Positions 53,981-62,698 of a stretch of DNA of 64,000 bases are shown one piece after another. The notes under the pieces were generated by a model, which saw only the letters and a list, made by a program, of their open reading frames with translations, was not told the DNA's origin and did not search any database. Position 1 is the stretch's first letter, and each line of letters opens with the position of its first letter. The stretch comes from Nocardia brasiliensis NBRC 14402 (GTDB lineage: Bacteria > Actinomycetota > Actinomycetes > Mycobacteriales > Mycobacteriaceae). Where the stretch lies: NCBI RefSeq assembly GCF_000308475.2, contig NZ_BAFT02000110.1, forward strand, positions 372,001 to 436,000, read 5' to 3'. The translations under genes were made by a program, and so were the position numbers.

Positions 53981-54778
53981 ATGCAGATTCTTGTCACGGG
54001 AGCCACCGGAAACATCGGCCGCAAGGTCGTCGACCACCTCGTCGCGGCCGGGGCGCACAACGTGCGAGCGCTCACCAACAACCCGGCGCGTGCGGCGCTG
54101 CCCCCGGGTGTCGAAGTCGCCGAGGGCTATCTCGGACGGGTGTCCACTCTGCCCGCCGCCTTCGAGGGGGTGGACCGGATGTACCTCGCACCGTTGCTGG
54201 ACACCATCGATGAGGTGGTGGCACTGGCGAAGGAGGCGGGCGTCGGGCAGATCGTGGATCTCTCCGGCGAAGCGCATTGGACGCCGATCGCCACGGCCGT
54301 AGAGAATTCGGGTCTGGACTGGACGCACCTGTTCACCGGCGACTTCATCGAGAACTCCACCATCTGGACAGATCAGATCCGCGCGTCCGACGAGATCCTC
54401 GATCCGTTCCCCGAGGTCGCGAGCACGCCGATCACGATGGACGATATCGCGCGCGTCGCCGCGGCGGTCCTGCTCTCCGACGGTCACGCGGGCCGGACCT
54501 ATGAGCTGACCGGGCCGGAGGCGCTCACCCGCGCCGAGCGCATCCAGCAGATCGGCACGGCACTCGGACGGACCCTCACGGTACGAAAGGTGTCCCGTGC
54601 GGAGGCGATCGCGATCTTCGCCCGCAGCATGGGGGACGGGGCCGAGTGGTACGTGGACGCGACCGGCTCGATGCTGGGCTGGCAGCCCGAACCGACCACT
54701 GCCGTCGCGGATCTCACCGGCAGCCCCGCCACCACCTTCGCGAGCTGGGCCGCCGCCAACACCGCCGCGTTCAGCTGA
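53981..54778 (+). CDS. NmrA-type NAD(P)-binding reductase
   Basis: A 265-residue atypical short-chain dehydrogenase. N-terminal MQILVTGATGNIGRKVVDHL has the NmrA/QOR2 GxxGxxG motif; RALTNNPARA follows where NADP phosphate is contacted. The lack of the YxxxK catalytic pair fits NmrA proteins, which act as redox sensors or quinone reductases. The end shows a helical domain with AEWYVDATGSMLGWQP. The ribosome-binding site is weak (GGGA). Confidence 0.85.
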   Translation: MQILVTGATGNIGRKVVDHLVAAGAHNVRALTNNPARAALPPGVEVAEGYLGRVSTLPAAFEGVDRMYLAPLLDTIDEVVALAKEAGVGQIVDLSGEAHWTPIATAVENSGLDWTHLFTGDFIENSTIWTDQIRASDEILDPFPEVASTPITMDDIARVAAAVLLSDGHAGRTYELTGPEALTRAERIQQIGTALGRTLTVRKVSRAEAIAIFARSMGDGAEWYVDATGSMLGWQPEPTTAVADLTGSPATTFASWAAANTAAFS

Positions 54779-54786
54779 ATGATGAA

Positions 54787-54812
54787 GGCCCCCGCCCCGG
54801 CGGGCGGGGGCC
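54787..54812. terminator. Bidirectional terminator
   Basis: GGCCCCCGCC-CCGGCG-GGCGGGGGCC, a perfect 10-bp stem between the convergent stops at 54778 and 54820. Confidence 0.85.
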
Positions 54813-54819
54813 ACGACTG

Positions 54820-57399
54820 CTACTGCGCGTCGAAGGCGCGGGCACGCAAGGCGCGTTCGACGCCCGCCTTGCCCTCGGTGACCAGGCGGCGCAGTGCGGG
54901 CGGGTGATCACCGGCGAGGAACTTGTCCGCGGCCGCGACCGCGTCGGCGCTGACGTCCCAGGATGGGTACAGCCCGACCACCACGGTCTGCGCGACCTCG
55001 CTGGAGCGACGCTCCCACACCTGCGCGACCTCGGCGAAGTAGCGCTCGACGTACGGCGCGAGCAACTCGGCCTGACCCACCGGAGCGAAGCCCGCGACGA
55101 TCGCGCGCGTGGTGATGTTGGAGACCGAATCGTCCTCGAACACCGTGCGCCACGCCTGCGCCTTGACCTCCGCGATCGGCCGGGCGGTCGCCGCCGTCGC
55201 CGCCTGACGCTTGCCCGCTGCGGTCGGATCGTTGGCCAGTTCCTGGTCGATGAACGGGGTGGCCAGGCCGTCGGCGTCGATCTCGCCCGCGATGGCGAGC
55301 GCGATGACGATGCGCCAGCGCAGGTCCGTGTCGATCACGAGGCCGGGCAGCCCGACCTTGGCCGGATCGCCGTCGATCAGTTCACGCAGCACCTCGGTGT
55401 GCCAAGCCGACAGCTTGGCGCCGGTGAGCGCGTTGACGAAGGCCAGCTGGTGATCCGAGCCCGCCGCGGCTTCGCGCGCCAGCTCCAGCAGCCGGTCCGC
55501 GTACTCGGTCCAGCCGGTGCTCGCCGCCCATTCCGGGTCGGCGTAGCTGCTGAGCGCGAGGTTGGCTTGCATCAGAAGTCGTTGCACCACACCGATTTCG
55601 GTTTCGGCGCCGACGCCGCGCTGCACCAGCGCGAGGTAGTCGCGCGCCCGCAGTTCGGCCTGCCTGGTCATCTCCCAGGCGGCCGACCAGGCCAGGGTGC
55701 GGGGGAGCGGTTCGGCGATATCGGCGATCCGGTTGATGAGCACGTCCAGCGAACCCGCGTCGAGGCGCACCGAGCAGTAGGTCAGATCGTCGTCGTTGAC
55801 CAGGACCAGCTGTCCGCTCGGCACGCCGACCAGCTCGGGGACGTCGGTGCGCTCGGCGGCGTCCAGATCGAGCTCGACGCGCTTGGTGCGCACCAGCTTT
55901 CCGTCCTGATCGTCGTACACGCCGACGGCGAGCCGGTGCACCCTGCGTTCACCCGCGCCCGGCGTGGCACCGTCCTGGACCACCGCGAACGAGGTGAACT
56001 TGCCCTCGGCGTCGACCTCGAAGTCGGGACGCAGGGTGTTCAGACCGGTGGTCTTGAGCCACTGCGCGCCCCAGGTGGAAAGGTCACGGCCGGAAGACTT
56101 TTCGAGCGCGGTGAGCAGGTCGTCGAAGGTGGCGTTGCCGTAGGCGTGCTCGGCGAAGTAGGCGCGCAGACCGGACAGGAAGGGCTCCAGTCCGACGTAG
56201 GCGACGAGCTGCTTGAGCACCGAAGCGCCCTTGGCATAGGTGATTCCGTCGAAGTTCACCTCGACCGCGGCGAGGTCGGGGATGTCCGCGGCGATCGGGT
56301 GGGTGGAGGGCAGCTGGTCCTGCCGGTACGCCCAGGACTTCTCCACATTCGCGAAAGTGGTCCAGGCGCTGGTGTATTCGGTCGCCTCGGCCTGGCACAG
56401 CACCGACGCGAAAGTCGCGAACGACTCGTTCAGCCACAGGTCGTCCCACCACTTCATGGTGACCAGGTCGCCGAACCACATGTGCGCCATCTCGTGCAGC
56501 ACGGTCTCGGCCCGGCGCTCGTAGGACGCGCGGGTCACCTTGGACCGGAAGACGTAGTCCTCCAGGAAGGTCACCGCGCCCGCGTTCTCCATCGCGCCCG
56601 CGTTGAACTCCGGCACGAACAGCTGGTCGTACTTGCCGAACGCGTACGGTACGCCGAAGTTGTTGTGGTAGAAGCCGAATCCCTGCTTCGTCTCGGTGAA
56701 CAGCCGCTCGGCGTCCATGTGCTCGGCGAGCGAGGCGCGGCAGTAGATGCCGAGCGGGATGCTGCCGTGGTCGTCGGTGTAGACGTCGGTCCACTGGGCG
56801 TAGGGGCCCGCGATCAACGCGACGAGGTAGGTGCTCATCCGCGGGGTGGTGCGGAAGATGTGCTTACCCGGTTCTGCCGCAAGGGTTTCCACGACGGCGC
56901 CGTTGGAGATGACCTTCCAGTCCGGCGCTGCGGTGACGTGCACGTCGAACGTCGCCTTGAGGTCGGGCTGGTCGAAGCACGCGAACATCCGCTTGGCGTC
57001 GGCGGTTTCGAACTGCGAGTACAGGTAGACGGCGTCGTCGGTCGGGTCGACGAAGCGGTGCAGGCCCTCGCCGGTGTGCGAGTACTCGCAGTCGGCCTCC
57101 ACCACCAGTTCGTTGGTCGCGGCGAGATCGGGCAGCGTGATACCGGTGGACTCGTCGTAGCCGGAGACATCGAGCGCGGTGCCGTTGAGCACCGCCGAGC
57201 GCACACCGCGGGCGACCAGGTCGATGAAGGTGCTCGCGCCCGGCGTCGCGGTGAAGGTGACCGTGCTGCGGGAGAAGAAGGTTTGTTCGCCCGGTTTGCC
57301 GGCACCGTCGGTCAGGTCCAGGTCGATGCGATAGTTCTCGACCGACACGGTCGAGGCGCGTTCGATGGCCTGGTCACGAGTCAGGTTCGGTGCGGACAT
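54820..57399 (-). CDS. pepN: Aminopeptidase N (M1 family)
   Basis: An 859-residue zinc aminopeptidase that removes N-terminal residues from peptides. It has the exopeptidase motif NAGAMENAG (GAMEN 268-272), the zinc site HEMAHMWFGD (HExxH 302-306) with the third ligand Glu325 in WLNES, and a long ERAP1-like C-terminal helical domain. The start MSAPNLTRDQ is preceded by AAGGAG; an upstream frame of 45 codons is not protein-like. Cytoplasmic. Position matches Rv2467. Confidence 0.96.
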   Translation of the reverse strand: MSAPNLTRDQAIERASTVSVENYRIDLDLTDGAGKPGEQTFFSRSTVTFTATPGASTFIDLVARGVRSAVLNGTALDVSGYDESTGITLPDLAATNELVVEADCEYSHTGEGLHRFVDPTDDAVYLYSQFETADAKRMFACFDQPDLKATFDVHVTAAPDWKVISNGAVVETLAAEPGKHIFRTTPRMSTYLVALIAGPYAQWTDVYTDDHGSIPLGIYCRASLAEHMDAERLFTETKQGFGFYHNNFGVPYAFGKYDQLFVPEFNAGAMENAGAVTFLEDYVFRSKVTRASYERRAETVLHEMAHMWFGDLVTMKWWDDLWLNESFATFASVLCQAEATEYTSAWTTFANVEKSWAYRQDQLPSTHPIAADIPDLAAVEVNFDGITYAKGASVLKQLVAYVGLEPFLSGLRAYFAEHAYGNATFDDLLTALEKSSGRDLSTWGAQWLKTTGLNTLRPDFEVDAEGKFTSFAVVQDGATPGAGERRVHRLAVGVYDDQDGKLVRTKRVELDLDAAERTDVPELVGVPSGQLVLVNDDDLTYCSVRLDAGSLDVLINRIADIAEPLPRTLAWSAAWEMTRQAELRARDYLALVQRGVGAETEIGVVQRLLMQANLALSSYADPEWAASTGWTEYADRLLELAREAAAGSDHQLAFVNALTGAKLSAWHTEVLRELIDGDPAKVGLPGLVIDTDLRWRIVIALAIAGEIDADGLATPFIDQELANDPTAAGKRQAATAATARPIAEVKAQAWRTVFEDDSVSNITTRAIVAGFAPVGQAELLAPYVERYFAEVAQVWERRSSEVAQTVVVGLYPSWDVSADAVAAADKFLAGDHPPALRRLVTEGKAGVERALRARAFDAQ

Positions 57400-57511
57400 A
57401 AGGCTCCTTCGGGTTCGAAGAACTACTCGGGCGCTCCCCACGATGCCACCTGGGTAAGGTTGCCCGCGCGGGACTTTTTTCCAGAACCCTATCCAGGAAT
57501 GGAGCTGCGGA

Positions 57512-58336
57512 GTGAAGCATGTGCACGCCGGCAAGGTGCGCGACCTCTACGAGGACGGCGACACCCTGCTGCTCGTCGCGTCCGACCGGGTCTCGGTCTA
57601 CGACGTGGTGCTGCCGACCCCGATCCCGGACAAGGGCGCGATGCTGACCCAGCTGTCCAACTGGTGGTTCGACTACTTCACCGACGTGCCCAACCACGTG
57701 ATCTCCGCCACCGATGTGCCCGCCGAGTTCGCCGGGCGCGGGATCCGGGTCAAGCCGTTGAAGATGGTGCAGGTCGAGTGCATCGCCCGCGGCTACCTGG
57801 TCGGTTCCGGGCTGAAGGAGTACGAGCAGACCGGTGCCGTGTCCGGTGTCGTGCTGCCGCCGGGGCTGCGCGAGGGCGACAAGCTGCCCGAGCCGATCTT
57901 CACCCCGACCACCAAGGCGTCCGAGGGGCACGACGAGCCGATCACCTTCGACGACGTGGTGCACCAGGAGGGCCGCGAGGTCGCCGAGCGGCTCCGCGAG
58001 CTGACCCTGCACGTCTACACGCGCGGCGCCGCGCACGCCGCCGAGCGCGGTGTGATCGTCGCCGACACCAAGGTCGAGTTCGGCTGGGACGACAGCACAC
58101 TCACCCTGGGCGACGAGGTGCTCACCTCCGACTCGTCCCGCTTCTGGCCCGCGGCCGAGTGGGAACCCGGCCGTCCGCAACGTTCCTTCGACAAGCAGTT
58201 CGTTCGGGACTGGTCCACTTCGACCGGGTGGAACAAGGAATACCCGGGTCCGGAGATTCCCGCCGACATCGTCGAGGCCACCCGCCAGAAGTACCGCGAG
58301 GCTTACGAACTCATCACCGGCAACCCCTGGACCTAG
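57512..58336 (+). CDS. purC: SAICAR synthase
   Basis: A 274-residue enzyme of purine synthesis joining aspartate to CAIR with ATP. HAGKVRDLYEDGDTLLLVAS and DRVSVYDVVLPTPIPDKGAM open the ATP-binding lobe; VECIARGYLVGSGLKEYEQTG and FTPTTKASEGHDEP are family signatures; ADTKVEFGWD and LTSDSSRFWP close the active site. GTG start with GGAG upstream. It is divergent from pepN; pur genes are not adjacent. Confidence 0.95.
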   Translation: MKHVHAGKVRDLYEDGDTLLLVASDRVSVYDVVLPTPIPDKGAMLTQLSNWWFDYFTDVPNHVISATDVPAEFAGRGIRVKPLKMVQVECIARGYLVGSGLKEYEQTGAVSGVVLPPGLREGDKLPEPIFTPTTKASEGHDEPITFDDVVHQEGREVAERLRELTLHVYTRGAAHAAERGVIVADTKVEFGWDDSTLTLGDEVLTSDSSRFWPAAEWEPGRPQRSFDKQFVRDWSTSTGWNKEYPGPEIPADIVEATRQKYREAYELITGNPWT

Positions 58337-58404
58337 GCCCTGTCGCGAAGTCCCATCCGGCGCCTCCACGGTTCGGCTCGGCCCGACTTCGAGACAGGCC
58401 CTAG
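58333..58404. terminator. Inverted repeat joining the purC and NUDIX gene ends
   Basis: A 20-base left arm (58333-58352, CTAGGCCCTGTCGCG...) and right arm (58385-58404) pair at 18 of 20 positions. Each arm contains the stop codon of one of the two convergent genes. The loop is 32 bases and GC-rich. Probably a bidirectional terminator. Confidence 0.65.
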
Positions 58405-58880
58405 GCGAGATGCTCGCGCAGACGTTCCAGGTACGGCCGCTGGCCGGTGCCGAGCTTGTGCTGCGCGGTGGCGAGGTCGAACCAGTCGGCGCGGTCGATT
58501 TCCGGGAAGGTGGCCTGCTTGCCGGAGCGGGGCGGCCATTCCATCTCGAAGGTGCCCGGCGCCATGTCGGTGAGGTCGAGGTCGGACTCGACGGCCCACA
58601 CGGTGAGGGTCTTCTTGCCCCGGCCGCTGCCGTAGCGCACGTCACCGAGCGGGATCCAGTCGCCCGGTGGCACGAAAAGCCCGAGCTCCTCGTGGAATTC
58701 GCGGCTCGCGGCGGCCCTGGCGTCCTCCAGCTCCGGTTCGTACTCGCCCTTCGGGATGGACCACGCGCCGTCGTCCTTCCGCGCGAAGAACGGGCCACCC
58801 ATGTGCCCGAGCAACACCTCGATCGTCTCGCCGTTCGTCCGCCGGAACAGCAGCACACCGGCACTGGTCTTATCCGTCAC
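58401..58880 (-). CDS. NUDIX hydrolase
   Basis: A 159-residue NUDIX enzyme. SAGVLLFRRTNG opens the fold, and the box KGEYEPELEDARAAASREF-HEELG holds REFxEELG, with one extra residue in the loop between Gly and Glu compared with GX5EX7REUXEEXGU. DGAWSIPKGE is typical of a subgroup that hydrolyses nucleotide or diadenosine polyphosphates. Substrate not known. Confidence 0.9.
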   Translation of the reverse strand: MTDKTSAGVLLFRRTNGETIEVLLGHMGGPFFARKDDGAWSIPKGEYEPELEDARAAASREFHEELGLFVPPGDWIPLGDVRYGSGRGKKTLTVWAVESDLDLTDMAPGTFEMEWPPRSGKQATFPEIDRADWFDLATAQHKLGTGQRPYLERLREHLA

Positions 58881-58938
58881 CCTCGCAGTCTGCCCCCACC
58901 CGCCGGTCGAACCACACTCGGCGGCGGCGCATGTCGGC

Positions 58939-60183
58939 TCACGCGTGCCGCAGCCGGGCGGCGCGCAGCGTCAGATAGCGGTGCTCCGGGACACTGTGCG
59001 TGCGTTCCGCGGCCGCGGTGTACGCGGTGATCGCGGCGGCGGGGTCGCCGGCCATCTCGTACAGATGGCCGCGGACCGCGTCGAGCCGATGGTTGTCGGC
59101 GAGCTGGTCGTCGAGGGTGGCGACGAGTTCCAAACCGGACGCCGGCCCGTGCACCATCGCCAGCGCGACCGCTCGATTCAGGGTCACCACCGGATTGTCC
59201 GAGAGCTTGTCCAGCAGTTCGTAGAGGGTGAGGATCTTGGGCCAGTCCGTGTCCTCGGTGGACCGTGCCTGCGCGTGCAACGCCGCGATGGCCGCTTGGA
59301 TCTGGTACGGCCCGTCGAGTCCCGCGGCGAGCGTGCCCGTCGTCAGCGTGACACCCGCGACGATCTGCGCGCGATCCCACAGCGCCCGGTTCTGCTCGGC
59401 GAGCGGGATCAACTCGCCGTGCGTGCCGGTGCGGGCCGCGCGCCGGGCGTCGGTCAGCAGCATCAGCGCGAGCAGGCCGGTGACCTCGGTATCCGCCGGT
59501 AGCAGCCGGTGCACGGCGCGGGCGAGCCGAATCGCCTCGCCGGACAGGTCCGTTCGGTGCAAGTCCGGGCCCGAGGTGCTGGTATTGCCCTCGTTGAAGA
59601 TCAGATACAGCACGTGCAGCACCGCGCCGAGCCGCTCGTGCCACTCCGCGGTATCCGACCCGGCGAACGGCCGGTCCAACGTCGCCAGCTTCTTCTTGGC
59701 ACGCGTGATCCGTTGCGCCATCGTCGTTTCCGGCAAGAGGAAGGCCTGCGCGATCTCGGCCGTGCTCAACCCGCCCACCGCGCGCAGCGTCAGCGCCACG
59801 GCACTGGCCGTGGACAGCGCCGGATGGCAGCAGAGGAAGAACATGGCCAGCGTGTCGTCCTGCTCGACCGGCATGGCGTCGGGCACCGCCCGCTCGAATG
59901 CCGTTGTCTCCCTGCGTCGCCGGGCCACCTCGGCGCGCACCGCGTCGGCCATCCGACGCTGTGCTACCTGGATCAGCCAGCCGCGTGGGTTGTCCGGCAG
60001 CCCCTCGACCGGCCATTGGGTCGCGGCGGCGAGCATGGCCTCCTGCAGCGCGTCCTCCGCGGTGTCGAAATCGCCGAAACGGCGGACCAGCGCACCGAGG
60101 ACCTGTGGCGCCAACTCGCGCAACAGGTCCTCGGCCCTCGCCGGGAGCGGTGTGTCGTCGGGCACCGCTCGCCGGTTGGTCAC
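58939..60183 (-). CDS. ECF-type sigma factor with large C-terminal domain (ECF42-like)
   Basis: A 414-residue sigma factor. Region 2 includes LVRRFGDFDTAEDALQEAML and WPVEGLPDNPRGWLIQVAQRR; region 4 has LTLRAVGGLSTAEIAQAFLL and MAQRITRAKKKL. A 200-residue C-terminal TPR-like domain follows, ending EHRYLTLRAARL. This matches the ECF42 group, which pairs with a YCII/DGPF protein and no anti-sigma factor. The partner gene overlaps it by ATGA. Confidence 0.92.
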   Translation of the reverse strand: MTNRRAVPDDTPLPARAEDLLRELAPQVLGALVRRFGDFDTAEDALQEAMLAAATQWPVEGLPDNPRGWLIQVAQRRMADAVRAEVARRRRETTAFERAVPDAMPVEQDDTLAMFFLCCHPALSTASAVALTLRAVGGLSTAEIAQAFLLPETTMAQRITRAKKKLATLDRPFAGSDTAEWHERLGAVLHVLYLIFNEGNTSTSGPDLHRTDLSGEAIRLARAVHRLLPADTEVTGLLALMLLTDARRAARTGTHGELIPLAEQNRALWDRAQIVAGVTLTTGTLAAGLDGPYQIQAAIAALHAQARSTEDTDWPKILTLYELLDKLSDNPVVTLNRAVALAMVHGPASGLELVATLDDQLADNHRLDAVRGHLYEMAGDPAAAITAYTAAAERTHSVPEHRYLTLRAARLRHA

Positions 60184-60581
60184 TGCGGGGTGGCCGGGGC
60201 GTGCATGACCGGTCGCACCTCGATGTATTCGCCGATCGGTTTACCACCCGGACCCGGGGCCGCCGAGGCTTGCGCGGCGATCTCGTAGGCCCGCTCCGGG
60301 CTTTCCACATCCACGATCCAATACCCGGCCAAGAACTCTTTCGTCTCCGGGAACGGTCCGTCGGTCACCATCGGCGCGGACCGGCCGTCGGAGCTGACGA
60401 TGCGGGCTTCGGACGGACCGGCGAGCCCCTGCGCGTCTACCAGCTCACCCGACTTGGCCAGTTGCTCGCCGAGGGCGCGCTGAAAGTCTATGTGCGCCTG
60501 GATTTCTTCCGGGGACCACTCGTTGATCGGTGTGTCGCAGTAGGCGGGGGTGTTGTAGGTCTTCAGCAACATGTATTTCAT
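60180..60581 (-). CDS. YCII-related DGPF-domain protein
   Basis: A 133-residue protein with MKYMLLKTYN, VTDGPFPETKEFLAGYWIVD and EIRPVM-like VEVRPVM ends. DGPF is the family hallmark. It precedes the ECF42-like sigma factor in the same transcript, as in other actinobacteria, and may modulate it; the mechanism is not established. Confidence 0.92.
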   Translation of the reverse strand: MKYMLLKTYNTPAYCDTPINEWSPEEIQAHIDFQRALGEQLAKSGELVDAQGLAGPSEARIVSSDGRSAPMVTDGPFPETKEFLAGYWIVDVESPERAYEIAAQASAAPGPGGKPIGEYIEVRPVMHAPATPQ

Positions 60582-60593
60582 CGGGTGTCCGTA

Positions 60594-61829
60594 TCACAGG
60601 GGTTTCGAGGTGTCGGCGAGCGCGTCGGGGTCGACCGGGGCGCCATCCAGGATGAGTTCCTTGATCCGATCCGTCACGTCCCACACATTCACGTTCATGC
60701 CCGCGAGCACTCGATCGTCCCCGTCCAGCCAGAACGCGACGAACTCGCGGCCCGCGACATCGCCGCGGGTCACCACCCGCGCGTAGTCGCCGGGCGCGGC
60801 GTAACCGGTGTACTCCATGCCCAGGTCGTACTGGTCGGTGAAGAAGTAGGGCAGCCGGTCGTAGCTCGCCTGCTTGCCGAGCATGGTCGCGGCCGCGACG
60901 GCGGGCTGGTTGAGCGCATTCGCCCAGTGCTCCACCCGAATCCGGCGGTTCAGCACGGGATGCTGCTGCGCGGCGATATCACCCACCGCGACGATGTCCG
61001 CGTCGCTGGTGACCAGATGTTCGTCGACCAGCACGCCCCCGTCCACCGCGAGCCCGGCGGCTTCCGCCAGCTCGACGTTCGGCTTGGCACCGACGGCGAC
61101 CAGCACCGCTTCGGCCTCGATGGTGCTGCCGTCGTCGAGTTGCACGCCGGTGGCCAGATCGGTCGCGATGCCTTCCCGCGTGGTGATCTCGCTGATCTTC
61201 GCGCCGAGCCGGAGGTCGACTCCGTGCGACCGGTGTAGCTCGGCGAACACCGCACCCATCTCGGGACCGAGCGCGCCGAGCAGTGGCTGTTCGGCGGTCT
61301 CGACGATGGTCACCTCGACACCGGCGGCGCGGGCGGCGGCCGCCACCTCGAGGCCGATCCAGCCCGCCCCGATGATCACGATCCGTTGCGCGGCGCTGGC
61401 GAAGAGTTCGATCAACGTGTCGGAGTCGTTGATCGTGCGCAGCGTGTAGACGTTGGGCGCGTCGGCGCCGGGGATGGACAGGGTGCGCGGCGTCGATCCG
61501 GTGGCGAGGGCCAGCTTGTCGTAGGCGACGGTGGAACCGTCCGGCAGTTCGACGGTCTTCGCGGCCGGGTCCAGGCCGGTGACCGTGGTGCCGAGCCGCA
61601 GATCGACATTGTGGTCGCGATACCACTGGGCCGGATCGACGGTGAATTCGGCGAGCGCCTTCTTGCCGAGCAGATGTTCCTTGGACAACGGTGGTCGCTC
61701 GTAGGGCAGGTGCTCCTCCGCGCCGATCATGGTCACCGACCCTGGAAAGTCGTTGGCGCGCAATGCTTCTGCCAGCTTCGCCGCGGCGAGCCCGCCGCCG
61801 ACGATGACAAACCGCTGCCCCGAGCTCAT
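60594..61829 (-). CDS. Ferredoxin/rubredoxin reductase-like FAD oxidoreductase
   Basis: A 411-residue two-dinucleotide-binding flavoprotein. FVIVGGGLAAAKLAEAL binds FAD; LPYERPPLSKE is the signature of the ferredoxin reductase branch of oxygenase systems; RIVIIGAGWIGLEVAAAAR binds NAD(P)H; DIVAVGDIAAQ is the second FAD contact. A reductase C-terminal domain ends it. It could supply electrons to ferredoxins for P450s such as those at 11-15 kb, but no link is shown. Confidence 0.93.
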   Translation of the reverse strand: MSSGQRFVIVGGGLAAAKLAEALRANDFPGSVTMIGAEEHLPYERPPLSKEHLLGKKALAEFTVDPAQWYRDHNVDLRLGTTVTGLDPAAKTVELPDGSTVAYDKLALATGSTPRTLSIPGADAPNVYTLRTINDSDTLIELFASAAQRIVIIGAGWIGLEVAAAARAAGVEVTIVETAEQPLLGALGPEMGAVFAELHRSHGVDLRLGAKISEITTREGIATDLATGVQLDDGSTIEAEAVLVAVGAKPNVELAEAAGLAVDGGVLVDEHLVTSDADIVAVGDIAAQQHPVLNRRIRVEHWANALNQPAVAAATMLGKQASYDRLPYFFTDQYDLGMEYTGYAAPGDYARVVTRGDVAGREFVAFWLDGDDRVLAGMNVNVWDVTDRIKELILDGAPVDPDALADTSKPL

Positions 61830-62007
61830 GGCGGACTCCTTGTCGAGAGGGAACTGGACTCCTGGCGATCAACCCTAACCGGGCCGGCGACGGCATCGGC
61901 GGAAAACGCCGCGGCGGGCGGGAACGAATCGGCGCCCGCCGTGGTTGCTGGAGGTAGCGGTTGGGGGGACACCGCCCCGATAAGCCTGCGATTCGAGAGG
62001 ACCCGCC

Positions 62008-62655
62008 GTGAGTGACAAAGGCTCCGCGAAGGATGTTGCCGATTTCTGGTTCGATCCACTGTGCCCCTGGTGCTGGATCACCTCCCGCTGGATTCTCGAG
62101 GTCGAGCAGGTCCGCGACATCGAGGCCCGGTTCCACGTGATGAGCCTGTCGGTGCTGAACGAGAACAAAGAGGGCCTGCCCGAGCAGTACAAAGAACTGC
62201 TCGCCACTGGCTGGGGACCGGTGCGTGTCGCCATCGCCGCGGCCCAGGAGCACGGCGACAAGGTGCTGTTGCCGCTCTACACCGCGATGGGCACCCGGAT
62301 CCACAACCGGCGCGCCGAATACGAGCGGGACTCGCGCAAGGAGTCGTTGGCCGCGGTGATCGCCGACGCGCTGGCCGAGGTGGGTCTGCCCGCCGAACTG
62401 GCGCAGGCCGCCGAGAGCACCGACTACGACGACGCGCTGCGCGCCAGCCATCACGCGGGCATGGACAAGGTCGGCCCGGATGTCGGCACGCCGACGATCC
62501 ACATCAACGGCACCGCGTTCTTCGGCCCGGTGCTGTCCCGGATCCCGCGTGGCGAACAGGCGGGCAAGCTGTGGGACGCCTCGGTGACGCTGGCCGACTA
62601 CCCGCACTTCTTCGAGCTCAAGCGCACGCGCAACGAGGAGCCCGAGTTCGACTGA
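62008..62655 (+). CDS. DsbA-like mycothiol-linked reductase (Rv2466c-like)
   Basis: A 215-residue thioredoxin-fold protein. FWFDPLCPWCWITSRW gives the active site C19-P-W-C22, and VGTPTIHINGTAFFGPVLS holds the cis-proline. A helical insertion lies between. It has no signal peptide, so it is cytoplasmic. The M. tuberculosis counterpart Rv2466c is a mycothiol-dependent reductase that protects against oxidants and activates some nitro-drugs. GTG start. Confidence 0.92.
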   Translation: MSDKGSAKDVADFWFDPLCPWCWITSRWILEVEQVRDIEARFHVMSLSVLNENKEGLPEQYKELLATGWGPVRVAIAAAQEHGDKVLLPLYTAMGTRIHNRRAEYERDSRKESLAAVIADALAEVGLPAELAQAAESTDYDDALRASHHAGMDKVGPDVGTPTIHINGTAFFGPVLSRIPRGEQAGKLWDASVTLADYPHFFELKRTRNEEPEFD

Positions 62656-62664
62656 GTAGTTCGG

Positions 62665-62694
62665 CGAGTGCCGCGGAGCGTTCCGCGGCACTCG
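62665..62694. terminator. Bidirectional terminator
   Basis: CGAGTGCCGCGGA-GCGT-TCCGCGGCACTCG, a perfect 13-bp stem between the convergent stops at 62655 and 62699. Confidence 0.88.
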
Positions 62695-62698
62695 TCCG

